Source of the DNA: Gryllotalpicola protaetiae
GTDB taxonomy: Bacteria; Actinomycetota; Actinomycetes; Actinomycetales; Microbacteriaceae
Assembly: GCF_003627055.1 (NCBI RefSeq)
Contig: NZ_CP032624.1
Span: forward strand, 1,488,001 to 1,552,000
Length of the DNA: 64,000 nucleotides
Direction of reading: 5' to 3'
Below the pieces are notes generated by a model. The model was given only the letters and a program-made list of their open reading frames with translations. It was not told where the DNA came from and did no database searches. Positions 17,263-27,000 of this stretch are shown piece by piece. Both the position numbers and the translations under genes were made by a program. How positions within the stretch are numbered: position 1 is the stretch's first letter; each line of letters starts with the position of its first letter.

Positions 17263-20200
17263 CTAGGCCGACGCGGTCACGGTCGTCTGCGTGCCGTCGG
17301 GCGAGCGCAGGGTGACGGATGCCGAGAGCCGGCCGCCCAGCGGAATGAGGATGTCGTACAGCACGATGTGCCCGCTCAGACGGTAGGCGAACTCGATGCC
17401 GGAGCCTGTGGGGCGCGGCAGCGGGATCGGGCTCGGCAGGGGTCGCGGCGGCCTCAACCCGCCCGCGCGCGGGATGTCGGGCAGATCGATCTGCGCGGTG
17501 AGCGTCGTCGGCCGGGGCAGCGGCAGCGGTGCGGGCCCCGGAAGCGGGCTCGGCAGCCGCGGCACGAGCAGCGGCCGGGTCGTCGCTTTCACCGACAGCA
17601 CGAACGGCGGCTCGGCCACCCGGTTCTCGGTGCTCGAGACGGTGACGACGGTGGCGGTCGCCGAGCTCGCCGTGACGGAGACGAGCGTGAGGTTGGGCGG
17701 GTTGGGGCTCCAGCCGGGGGCGGTCGCCCGCTGCTCGGTGATGCGGCCCATCGGGTCGACGATGCGCACGAGCACGTCGATGGGCTGGGTGGCATCCGCC
17801 CGGGTGAAGAACGCGGCGAGCGGCGTCTCGCCGCCCGCGCGCGGTCCGCGCACGAGCACGGTGGTGCCGGCGGCAGGAAGCGGCGAGGGGTCAGTCGCGG
17901 ACAGAGCCGAGAAGTCGGCGAGCGCCATGGCTTGCGCCTGCTCCTCGGTGTCGATCGCCGCAGCGCTGCCGGCCACAGCCCCCAGGCGGTGGGTTCCGAA
18001 CGGCGTCGCCGCTTCGGGCGCCGTCGTCGCGGTGCGCGCGACCATCCCGGTGTGGTCGGCGGTCAGGGGCGTGATGACGAGCGCGTCGAGGTCCGGTGGC
18101 GTGGTCGGAGGCACGACGGCGGTCACGATGTCGGACTCGGGCGAGAGCAGCCCGCGCACGCCGAGCTCGGGCACCCCGCTCACGTCGGGCACCGCGACGA
18201 CTCGCAGGTACCACGGCTTCCAGCTCGGCGCGAGGGCGAGCACGGTGGACGCCCGGTAGAGCTGCTGCCCGGTGACGAGATCGGTGTCTCCGGTCACGGG
18301 CGCGAGGGCGGTGACCAGCACGGGTGCGCCCATCGAGTCCGCGTGCCGCGCGGCGTCGAAGTTCTTCACGGAGTACACCCGGAACGTCGACACCGGCACG
18401 TCGCTCGGCACCTCGAGGTCGAGTTGCAGCCCGGCAACGGTCGCCGCGGGTCGGGCGAGCGGCGGGCTCGGGCGCAGCACCCGCGGCGCGATGAACACCT
18501 GCGTGTGGTCGCCGCCGACGCCCGAGGAGTTGTACGGCCATGGTGCGTCGGCCCCGGCGTCCGTCGTCGAAGTGACGACGAAGAACTGCATGCTGTTCGA
18601 TCCGCGCGCGAGCGCCACATCCGCAGCCCGAGCCGCAGCCGGCGCCTCGAGAACGCGCCGGAAGGCAAGGCGCGTGGGCTCGGGGTGGTCGACCAGCAGC
18701 TGCCGCACGTCGACCAGCCGCCGCCCCGGCACCGTTCGCGGGTCGGGGTCGGCGACGCCGCAGCGCTCGCGCAGGTACTCCTCGCTCGCCTGCCAGATGA
18801 CCCACTTGGCGACGTTGGTGCCGCCGGGTGCGCCCCAGGCGACCTGAACGTGCGAGCAGCCGTTCGAGTCGGGCAGGCTGGCGAGCGGCACGCCGGGCAG
18901 CGGCACGGTCGCGGGGATCACGGGCACAGGGCTGCCGACGGATGCCCGCATCGCATGCGCCTCATCGGCGGGCGCCCACGCGCTGGGGCTCGGGCCGACG
19001 GCGAGCGCGCGGCGCGCCCAGACCTCGACACCCCAGCGGAAGGTGGTCGAGAAGTCGAGCGGCGGCAGGTCGACGTGCGCGCGGTACCGGCGCGGCTCGC
19101 CCTGGCCGGGGCCGGCCGGGGTGGGCGCGGCGCCGTCGGCGTCGTACGGCGTGACGGTGCAGCCGACGCCGGTCGGCACGTCGCCGGCGAAGGCGGCGGA
19201 GAAAGTGCGCAGGATGCTTCCGGCCGGCGCGCTCGTCGGGCTCGCGCCACTCGGCGGGCCGTCGGTCAGTGCCGCCATCGGGTAGAACACGGCGGCGAAC
19301 TCGACCGACGTCGTCGAGCGCTCGCGCCACTCGACGAACGCGTCGATCTCGAGCGTCGCCGGGCACTGCGGCGTGCCCGCGTAGTGCGTCGCGAGCTTGA
19401 GGTTCGCGAGCATCGGCGGCTCAGCGGCGGGCTCAGTGCCCGCGTAGACGCTCTCGGACCACGGCGACCAGACCCCGTAGAGGTCCGAGTGCGCGGCGCC
19501 GTAGCCCTCGTGCCGGCCACCCGAGCCGAGCGGGATGTCGGCGAGACGGTCGACCGTCGCAAGCACGCCCGCGTCGTCGGCGGCGGGGATTGTCGGCACC
19601 TTCCAGCCGCCGTAGTCGAGGTCTTCGTCGAACAGCGCCTCGGCCTGTGCGGCCCCGGCCGCGTAGCGCACCGGCGCGTACTCGGTGACGTGCGCGAACG
19701 CCGCGCCCGCGGGCGCCGGGTTCCACGTCGAGCGCACGTTCTCGCGCCAGGGCTGGTCGATCGTCGTGGGTGGCTGCAGCGAGTACGGGCTCGGCACGGG
19801 TGCACCGGTGCGGCCGGAGACGCCCGCGGTGAACGGCACCGGCGCAGGCGTCGTCGCGTGCGGGGTGAGCGGGCAGTAGGCGGCCCAGTCGCCGCCGCTG
19901 TACATGGGAATCTCGAGGTTGAGCTCGGGGAAGCGCAGCACGGGTCCGTCGGCATACCGCGCCGTGACCATGAACTCGGGCAGGGCGCTCGCGCTCGCGT
20001 CGACGTGAGTGAGCGGCCCCTGGCGCAGCGCGGGCCGCGGCAGCGCCGTGCCGAAGCCGAGCGCGAGGTTGTAGAACGGGTCGGTCGCCGCCGGCAGCAC
20101 CAGCAGCGGCCAGGGCGCAGCGTCGACCGTCGCCGGGCGCACCACGGCAGGCGGCGGCGTCACGCCGGCGCCGGGGCCGTCGACAGCCTGCACATCGCTG

Positions 20201-21045
20201 AGCAGAGCCTGGTCGTGCTCGGGCAGCCCCGGCCGGTAGAGCGCGGCGACGCGGTCGAGCAGGGTGCCTTCGATGACCTCGACGAGCTTGTCGAGGTCGG
20301 GCGCGGCCCACGTTGGCGCGGCGACGCCCGAGGGCAGCACGGGGAACCATCCGAGCGGCGGCGCGCCGCGCGTGAGGCGTGAGATCGCGGCATCCCTCGC
20401 CGACGTCAACGCCGACACCAGCCCCTGCTTGTCGCCGTCGTAGTCCGTGCCGGCGAGCCCGCCCGGCTTCACGGGAAGGCCGACGTACTCGACCTCCTTC
20501 CAGTCCGAGGCGTTCACGATCTCTGCAAGCGGCACGATCGCGACGCTGAGATTCGTCAGGTTCGAGACGACCGCGCAGTCGGCGCCCGGGCAGCGCAGGT
20601 CGAAGACGAGGTTCGTGGCGGCGGCCGAACTCGTCTGCGACTGCGCAGCGACGATCGACTGCGCCGTCGGGGTGCCCCAGCTCAACTTCACAGTCGACGG
20701 TGAGCCGACGTTGCTCGCCGTTCCCGAGATGACGACGCGGCCGGCCGCCTGACCGAAGGTGACCAGCGTGCCGCCGTCGATCGGCGAGTGCGCGGCGTCC
20801 ACCGGCTTCAGGTCGACCCGCGGCACCGCGCGCTCCCACACGGTGAACACGCCGTGCGGCACACCGAGCTCGGCGCGGCACGCCCAGCTGAGCCGCAGCG
20901 GGAACTGCAGCTGGTCGTCGGTGAGCGCGGGCACCGGGCGGTTGACCCGAACGCCCATGGCCGACTGCGACTTCGCGATCGACGCCCAGTCGATCGCGAC
21001 CGCGTCGGCGCGGAAGAAACCCGGGTCTGCGATGAAGGTGACCAT
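17263..21045 (-). CDS. Giant protein B (1260 aa), unknown function, second gene of two-gene operon
   Basis: Not recognised. It begins MVTFIADPGFFRADAVAIDW without signal peptide or membrane helix. Long beta-rich, Trp/Pro-rich modules follow. Several resemble fibronectin type III units, for example VQVAWGAPGGTNVAKWVIWQ and FRVYSVKNFDAARHADS. A proline-rich linker (PRLPSPLPGPAPLPLPRP and PRPLPSPIPLPRP, about residues 1170-1215) precedes a final beta domain ending TVTASA. The ATG at 21045 shares its A with the TGA of the upstream giant gene (TGATG), so the two are translationally coupled and probably made in fixed ratio. Base composition matches the neighbours. A structural or scaffold role is only a guess. 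Confidence 0.7.
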   Translation of the reverse strand: MVTFIADPGFFRADAVAIDWASIAKSQSAMGVRVNRPVPALTDDQLQFPLRLSWACRAELGVPHGVFTVWERAVPRVDLKPVDAAHSPIDGGTLVTFGQAAGRVVISGTASNVGSPSTVKLSWGTPTAQSIVAAQSQTSSAAATNLVFDLRCPGADCAVVSNLTNLSVAIVPLAEIVNASDWKEVEYVGLPVKPGGLAGTDYDGDKQGLVSALTSARDAAISRLTRGAPPLGWFPVLPSGVAAPTWAAPDLDKLVEVIEGTLLDRVAALYRPGLPEHDQALLSDVQAVDGPGAGVTPPPAVVRPATVDAAPWPLLVLPAATDPFYNLALGFGTALPRPALRQGPLTHVDASASALPEFMVTARYADGPVLRFPELNLEIPMYSGGDWAAYCPLTPHATTPAPVPFTAGVSGRTGAPVPSPYSLQPPTTIDQPWRENVRSTWNPAPAGAAFAHVTEYAPVRYAAGAAQAEALFDEDLDYGGWKVPTIPAADDAGVLATVDRLADIPLGSGGRHEGYGAAHSDLYGVWSPWSESVYAGTEPAAEPPMLANLKLATHYAGTPQCPATLEIDAFVEWRERSTTSVEFAAVFYPMAALTDGPPSGASPTSAPAGSILRTFSAAFAGDVPTGVGCTVTPYDADGAAPTPAGPGQGEPRRYRAHVDLPPLDFSTTFRWGVEVWARRALAVGPSPSAWAPADEAHAMRASVGSPVPVIPATVPLPGVPLASLPDSNGCSHVQVAWGAPGGTNVAKWVIWQASEEYLRERCGVADPDPRTVPGRRLVDVRQLLVDHPEPTRLAFRRVLEAPAAARAADVALARGSNSMQFFVVTSTTDAGADAPWPYNSSGVGGDHTQVFIAPRVLRPSPPLARPAATVAGLQLDLEVPSDVPVSTFRVYSVKNFDAARHADSMGAPVLVTALAPVTGDTDLVTGQQLYRASTVLALAPSWKPWYLRVVAVPDVSGVPELGVRGLLSPESDIVTAVVPPTTPPDLDALVITPLTADHTGMVARTATTAPEAATPFGTHRLGAVAGSAAAIDTEEQAQAMALADFSALSATDPSPLPAAGTTVLVRGPRAGGETPLAAFFTRADATQPIDVLVRIVDPMGRITEQRATAPGWSPNPPNLTLVSVTASSATATVVTVSSTENRVAEPPFVLSVKATTRPLLVPRLPSPLPGPAPLPLPRPTTLTAQIDLPDIPRAGGLRPPRPLPSPIPLPRPTGSGIEFAYRLSGHIVLYDILIPLGGRLSASVTLRSPDGTQTTVTASA

Positions 21046-24000
21046 CAGTCCTCGTCCTCCCACGGGGCGGCCAGCAGGCCGACGGACAGCAGCGGCGTAC
21101 GTGTGCTCGTGCCGCCCGGCAGCGGCGTCGAGACGAGATCGAGCTTCAGGCGTGTGCCGCGGGCGCTCGACCCGAGGAACACGATCACGCGGGTGCCGCC
21201 AGGCCCGACCGCGACGCGGTCGACCGGTGCGGCCGGCAGTTCGCCGCCGAGCGGCGGGGTGACGGATGCCGCGACCTCGAGCCACTCGTACGGCGAGATC
21301 TTCCAGTAGTGATGGCTCGGGTCGGGGTTCGGGGTCGGCGTCGCCTGCTGCGGCGCGAGGCGGGCGCGTACGAGCTCCTCACTGGACTCGATCACGACGG
21401 CGACGGGCTGCGGGGTGGCATCCGTCGACCACAAGACCTGCAGCCTCGGAAAGCCGGGCACCTGCGGCGCGCCCAAGCCGGCCGACTCGAAGGCCTGGTC
21501 GAGGTCGGTGCCGGTGACCTGGTCGTGCAGGGTGCCGAGCGCGGCAGGGGTGAGCACGCCGCGTCCCTCGGCGGGAGCCGGCCCGACGAAGGCCGCGAAG
21601 TCGGCCTCGTCGCTGAACCGGCCGGTCTTGAACGGCACGCGGTAGACGATGTCGCCCGCCCCGGTGTCGCCCTTCAGCCGCGCGTGCACGTCGAGCAGGT
21701 ACTCGGTGAGCGGCTCGAACACGTACGGCAGGGTCATCGTGAACTCGTCGTGGTTGAAGTTGTCCTCATCGAGGCAGCCCGCCTGCGTCGCGGTGTTCTC
21801 CGCCGCCTCCTGCCAGGCGGTCGTCACGCCGAAGACCTCGCCGATCGTCGCGTAGGGCGAGTCGCCGCCGATGGGCACCTGCGGCACGCTCACGTCCGGC
21901 TGGTCGGCGAGGCGGGGGTGGATGCCCGAGGCCGCGTGCACGACCGCGTAGAGCTCGAGCCCGTAGGCGTCGAACAACGTGGCGACCCGCTGCGACGAGA
22001 ACGTCAGGGAGACACCGGCGTGCGTGAACAGCCCCGTCTCGTTCTTGCTCGGCACCGTGCCGAGCACCCAGGGCGAGAGGTCGGTCGCGACGTCCGACGG
22101 CTTCGTCGCGACGGGTTCCGTGACGAATCCGAAGCTCTGCGTCGTGCTGGTCGAGTCGTCGGGTGTGTCACCCGGCGCCGGCTGCCCGGGGTGGGCGGCG
22201 GCCGAGATCCAGGCGGCGGTCCAGTCGATCTCGACGTGGTAGGTCTGGCCGGGCGTGAGCAGCGGCTCGCTGCCGGCGGGCTGGGTGAGCGCCGTGTCGA
22301 GCGCCTGCTGGTCGGAGTTCAGCGTCTCGATGTCCCACGAGTGCCCCTCGACCTCGGAGAGCAGCACGGCCTGCGCGGCCACCACGTAGAACGGCGGCAT
22401 GACCGGCAGCTTCACGTCGTTGCGCTTCCAGCCGACGACGACGCGCGCCACTTTCCCGTCGAGCTTGTCGAGGTGCACGTAGGCGAACAGCAGGCCGCCG
22501 GCCTGCGCGAGCCGCGCGCCGAGGTAGCCCGCGCGGCTCACCGGGTCGGCCCACGGGCCGTTCGGATCGAGCCAGTGCGCGGGGATCGGGTTCGAGCTCG
22601 ACACGATGTCGGCCTGGCTGACGCGGTGCGAGGCGACCTCGTTGCCCTCCGCGTCGCGGCTCGAGACGACGAGGCCGTACTCGAGGCCGATGCGCGGCAG
22701 CAGCAGCAGGACGCCCACGTCTTCGAAGGTGTCATCGCCGAGACGCGTGCCCGCGTCGAGCGCGACGGCGTCCTTGAGCGCATCGGGGGTGAAGGATGCC
22801 GCGGCCCACGCCTGCTTCACGGCCTCGACGATCTCGGGCGAGCGCCCGGGCGCCGGCTCGGTGAGGTCGTGCTGCGGCGAGCGCAGCACCTCGCCGAAGC
22901 ATCCGGCGTCTGGCACCGCAACAGCGCGTGCCGCACCTGCCGCACCTGCCGCGGCCGTCATAGGGGTCAGTCGCGTGGTGCTCGCGGCTGCCCGCGCGAA
23001 CGCCGACACCGTGCTCGGCTTCCACGCGGTCGCCTGGAACGCGGCGGGGAAGTCCTGCAGCGTGCCGCCCGCGGCGAGGTGCGCGTCGAGCGCATCGAGC
23101 GCCGCCGTGCCGTCGAGGGCGGCGTGCGTGCTGAGCCCGACGGGCTGGTTCTGCCCCCACGCCGACACGGCCTTGACACCGTCGAGGCGCGCCCGGTTGA
23201 AGCACGGCACCGCGTCGCCGATGACGAGCGCGGGCCCGGTGCCCTGCAGTTGGTCGATCGCCGGGGCGATGCGCCACAGCTCGTGGACGAACAGCTGGGT
23301 GCGCGGCGCGCTCGAGCGCACGGTGCCCGGGTCATCGGGCCACGGGATGCCGGTCAGGTGCCAGCCGCTCGCGCTCGCGCCGAGCGGCTGCTCGTCGAAG
23401 GTCCACAGCACGGGCGCCGAGTCCGCCGCCTTCGCGCACAAGAGGCCCCAGCGGTGGTCGACCGTCTTGGTGAGCGATTCGCCGTAGGGCACGGCGGACG
23501 GGTGCGGGTCGGGGATCCAGTCGAGCAGCGCCAGCTGCAGCTGGATGCCTTGCCCGGCATCCGGCTGCTGCACCCACCAGACGCTGGCCGCGCTGTCGCC
23601 GGGCGTGAGCGGCGGAATCAGAGCACCGCCCGTGAGCCGCACCGCGGTGACCTCGTAGCGCCACCAATGGTCGCCGATCTGCAGCCACGGGTTCGACGGC
23701 GCGCCCGCGTAGGAGCCCAGCACTCCGCCGAGGATGTTCGCGGCATCCGTCTTCGCAGGCGTCAGGAACGAGAGCACCGGGATCGCGTCGATCGGCACAA
23801 CGGGCAGCGCGCTCGCGTCGTTCTCCACGGCCTTTGAGAGGATGCCGTCGACGGGCTTTCCCGTGTCGAGATCGGCCGAGCCCTCGACCATCACCTGGAT
23901 CGTGCGCGCCACGAACTCGACGCCCGTGACGAGCGGCTGCACAGTCGGCGGCGGGTCGCCAGGGTCGGTGCCGATCGTCAGCTCGACCGAGCCCTCGATC

Positions 24001-27000
24001 GAGAAGAAGAACAGGTCGACCTTGCCGTGCACCTCGCCGTGCACGTACAGGCTGTCGTCCTTGCCCTGGTAGATCACGACGAGCTTGGCGCTCGCGGAGA
24101 TGCCGATGATCCACAGCCGCAGCTCGCCGCTGACGTAGATGATGCCGCCGATGTACAGCGGGTCGGGCGCGAGGATCGCATCGAAGCCGGCCGCGCACTC
24201 GAGATACAGCCCGATGGCCTTGCTGCCCATCAGCACGGCGTCGAAGTGGAACCCCGTCGCGAAGGCGAGCCCGTCGGCGCCGAGCGGCGGCTGGGTGGGC
24301 AGATGGATGCCGTCCCCGTGCACCTCGAGATAGCCGGACCCGGTGAAGGCGTCGAGCACCTTGACCGTTGCGGGGTGCTCGTAGCTGCCGAGCTCGACGT
24401 ACCAGTGGCCGTTCGTGTTGGTGTCGAAGAACGCCGTCACCGGGATCGTGACCGACAGCAGGCCGCCCACGTCGTACTGCACGCGCAGGGCGATGAGGAT
24501 CGTGCCGCGGCCGAAGTCGACGTCGATGACGGCGACGATCGTCGCGGTCGTGTCGCCCGTGACCGACGGCAGGCCGGCCGAGATGATGTCAGCCTTCGCG
24601 AGCAGGGTGATGTCGGGGCCGGGCACCGAGATGAGCAGCACCCCCTTGAGGTGCAGGGTGAAGCCGCCGTCGGCCGTGCCGAGCACGATGCCGGCGCCGA
24701 AGGAGTAGTTGTCCTTGTCGTAGTGCCACGCCTGGTCGGTGAACAGGTCGTTCTGGCGCAGGTGGGTCATCGCCCAGTCGAGCGCGGGCAGCTCTGCGGT
24801 CTCGTCGTAGCTGCGCGCGAAGTTGATGCCCATGCCGCCGAGGAAACCGTAGATGCCGAGGCCCGAGCTTCCGAGCAGGATCGGCGCGGGGAAGTCGACC
24901 TCTGCGCCGAACAAGATTCCGATCGCGGGGCCGCCGTCGGGGTCGGGGTGGATCGTGAGCGTCGCCGCGATGCGGATGTTGACCGACGTCACCTGAACGT
25001 CGAATCCGCCGCTGATCTGCTGGTCCGTGATCGAGACGTACCCCGTGCCGTGCAGCACGTTCGGCACGTCGAGCGTCGCGGACAGGCGCGAGATCGAAAT
25101 GTCGGGGGCGCCCGATCCGTGGAAGTCCGCGCGCACCGTCGCGGTGTCGATCGTGATGATGCCGAGCTCGATGCCGAGACCGAACTGCACCTCGACGAAG
25201 AAGGGGTTGTCGTGGCTCACCTTGAAGCCGAAGATGCGCAGGATCTCGTCGAGCGGCGAGACCGCGGTGAGCGACCCGTCGGGCGCGTCGATCGTGTAGC
25301 CCTTGCTGGGGTCGAACACGGCGAGCGGCTTGAAATCAGGGTCGGATGCCGCACCCCACTCCGCCGCGACGCCGATCGCCTTGTAGCGGGTGCTCATGAA
25401 CTTGCCGTCCGCGGTGCGGATGATCTTGAGGTCGAACGCGAACTTCGTCTCGACGTCGAAGAACACGCTGACCTTGTAGCCCGCCGCGGCATCCCCCGTC
25501 GAACCGTCGGCGCTCACGATGCCGTCGCTCACCACGAGCGAGCCGCCGTAGAGCGTGAGCTGCTGCGTACTGATGAGGCCGGCGCCGCCGAGTACCATCT
25601 CGCCGAGCGCGACGACCGCCCCGCCCGCGGGCGACAGCGAGCTGACCGCGGCGGTGAGCGGTGCGAGGATCGCGAGCGCCCCGACGGCGTCGAGCACAAG
25701 ATCGGGGATGCCGTCGCCGCGCTTGCGCTGGTAGAGCCCGTCCTTGTCCTTGTCGTGCGCCTTGAACTCGGCGTCGACCTCCCACGCCTCGCGGTCCTCG
25801 CTGATGCGCAGCCGCACGAGGAAGTCGACGATGCCGTCGGCCGGGTTGTCCTGGTGCTGCTGGTCGGTGAGGCCGAGGCCGGGCGCCGACTGATCGGCGG
25901 CGCCCGACAGGTCGAACTCGCCCCACACCTCGGCGCGGATGAACGTCGAGCGCAGCAGCTCGACCCGCACCCCGATGCGGTGGAAGCAGCTCGGCTGCGG
26001 GGGCTTCTGCGGCGTCTGGTCCTGCTGCTGGACGTCGCCGGCCCAATCGGTCTCGTCTGCGGTGAAGGTGCCGGTCACGGTCTGGCCGGGCCCCGGCTGG
26101 GCCCAGGCGCGGGCGAGCCACCAGAATCCGTCGCCCTCCTCCGGCACGGTGTCTGCGCCCGGCCGGGGCGCCGTGCCCGCGTGCGCGTTCGCCGACCCGA
26201 ACCCCTGCCCGGGTGTGCTCGTCGCCGTGACGGCCGTGAACCCCGCATCGTGCAGGATCGCGATGAGGGCGTCGCGCCGCCGGTTGCTCAGGTCGAGGTT
26301 GTACTGGTCCTGCTCGTTCTCCCACGAGGCGTAGCCGTCGACCGTCAGCGCCGTCGACAGCGGGATCGTCTGCGCCAGGTCGGCCGCCGCCTCCTTGTAC
26401 GAGCGGCTCGACGCCTGCTGCGTGTGCGACGGCGACTTCGAGTCCTTCGTGTTGGCGGGGTTCAGCGCCCAGTTCACGTTCGTGCCCGGCATCTCGGCGG
26501 GCTTCGGATGGTCGAAGGCGAAGAAGCAGTCGCTCACGACCGATGGCGCGCCGCTGATCGTGAGCGTGAGATCGCTGCGGAGCGGATTTCCGGCGGTCAG
26601 CGCAGAGGCATCGAGGGTGACGGATGCCTCGTTCGTCGGCCCCGTGATGGGAACGCTCGAGCTCGTCCACGCGAACGTCGCGCCGACGGGCAGCGTCTCG
26701 CGCACGCCCACCCGCACGGGGTCGCTGGAGTCGAGGAACAGGTGGAACTGGGTGTTCGTGCCGGTCGGCGTGACGCCGTAGGCCTTCGCCGAGCCGCCGC
26801 TGCCGCCCGCCGCGCTCGTGTCGAGCGTGAAGTGCAGGGTGAGGTGCTTGGTGAGGCCGGCCGCAGCGTCGTTGACCGTGACGGTGATGGTCTGACCCCC
26901 GGCATCCGTGTGGATGCTCGCCCTCGTGCCGATGACCGCAGCCGCACCGCCGGGCGTGATCGTGACCGAATTCGCGCCGCTGCCGCCGTGTGTGTCGATG

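Noticed and set aside
17128-20382. A 1084-codon open frame on the plus strand, overlapping relQ and giant gene B
   Set aside because: Arg-rich antisense shadow; it would begin inside relQ, and has no ribosome site or recognisable domain.
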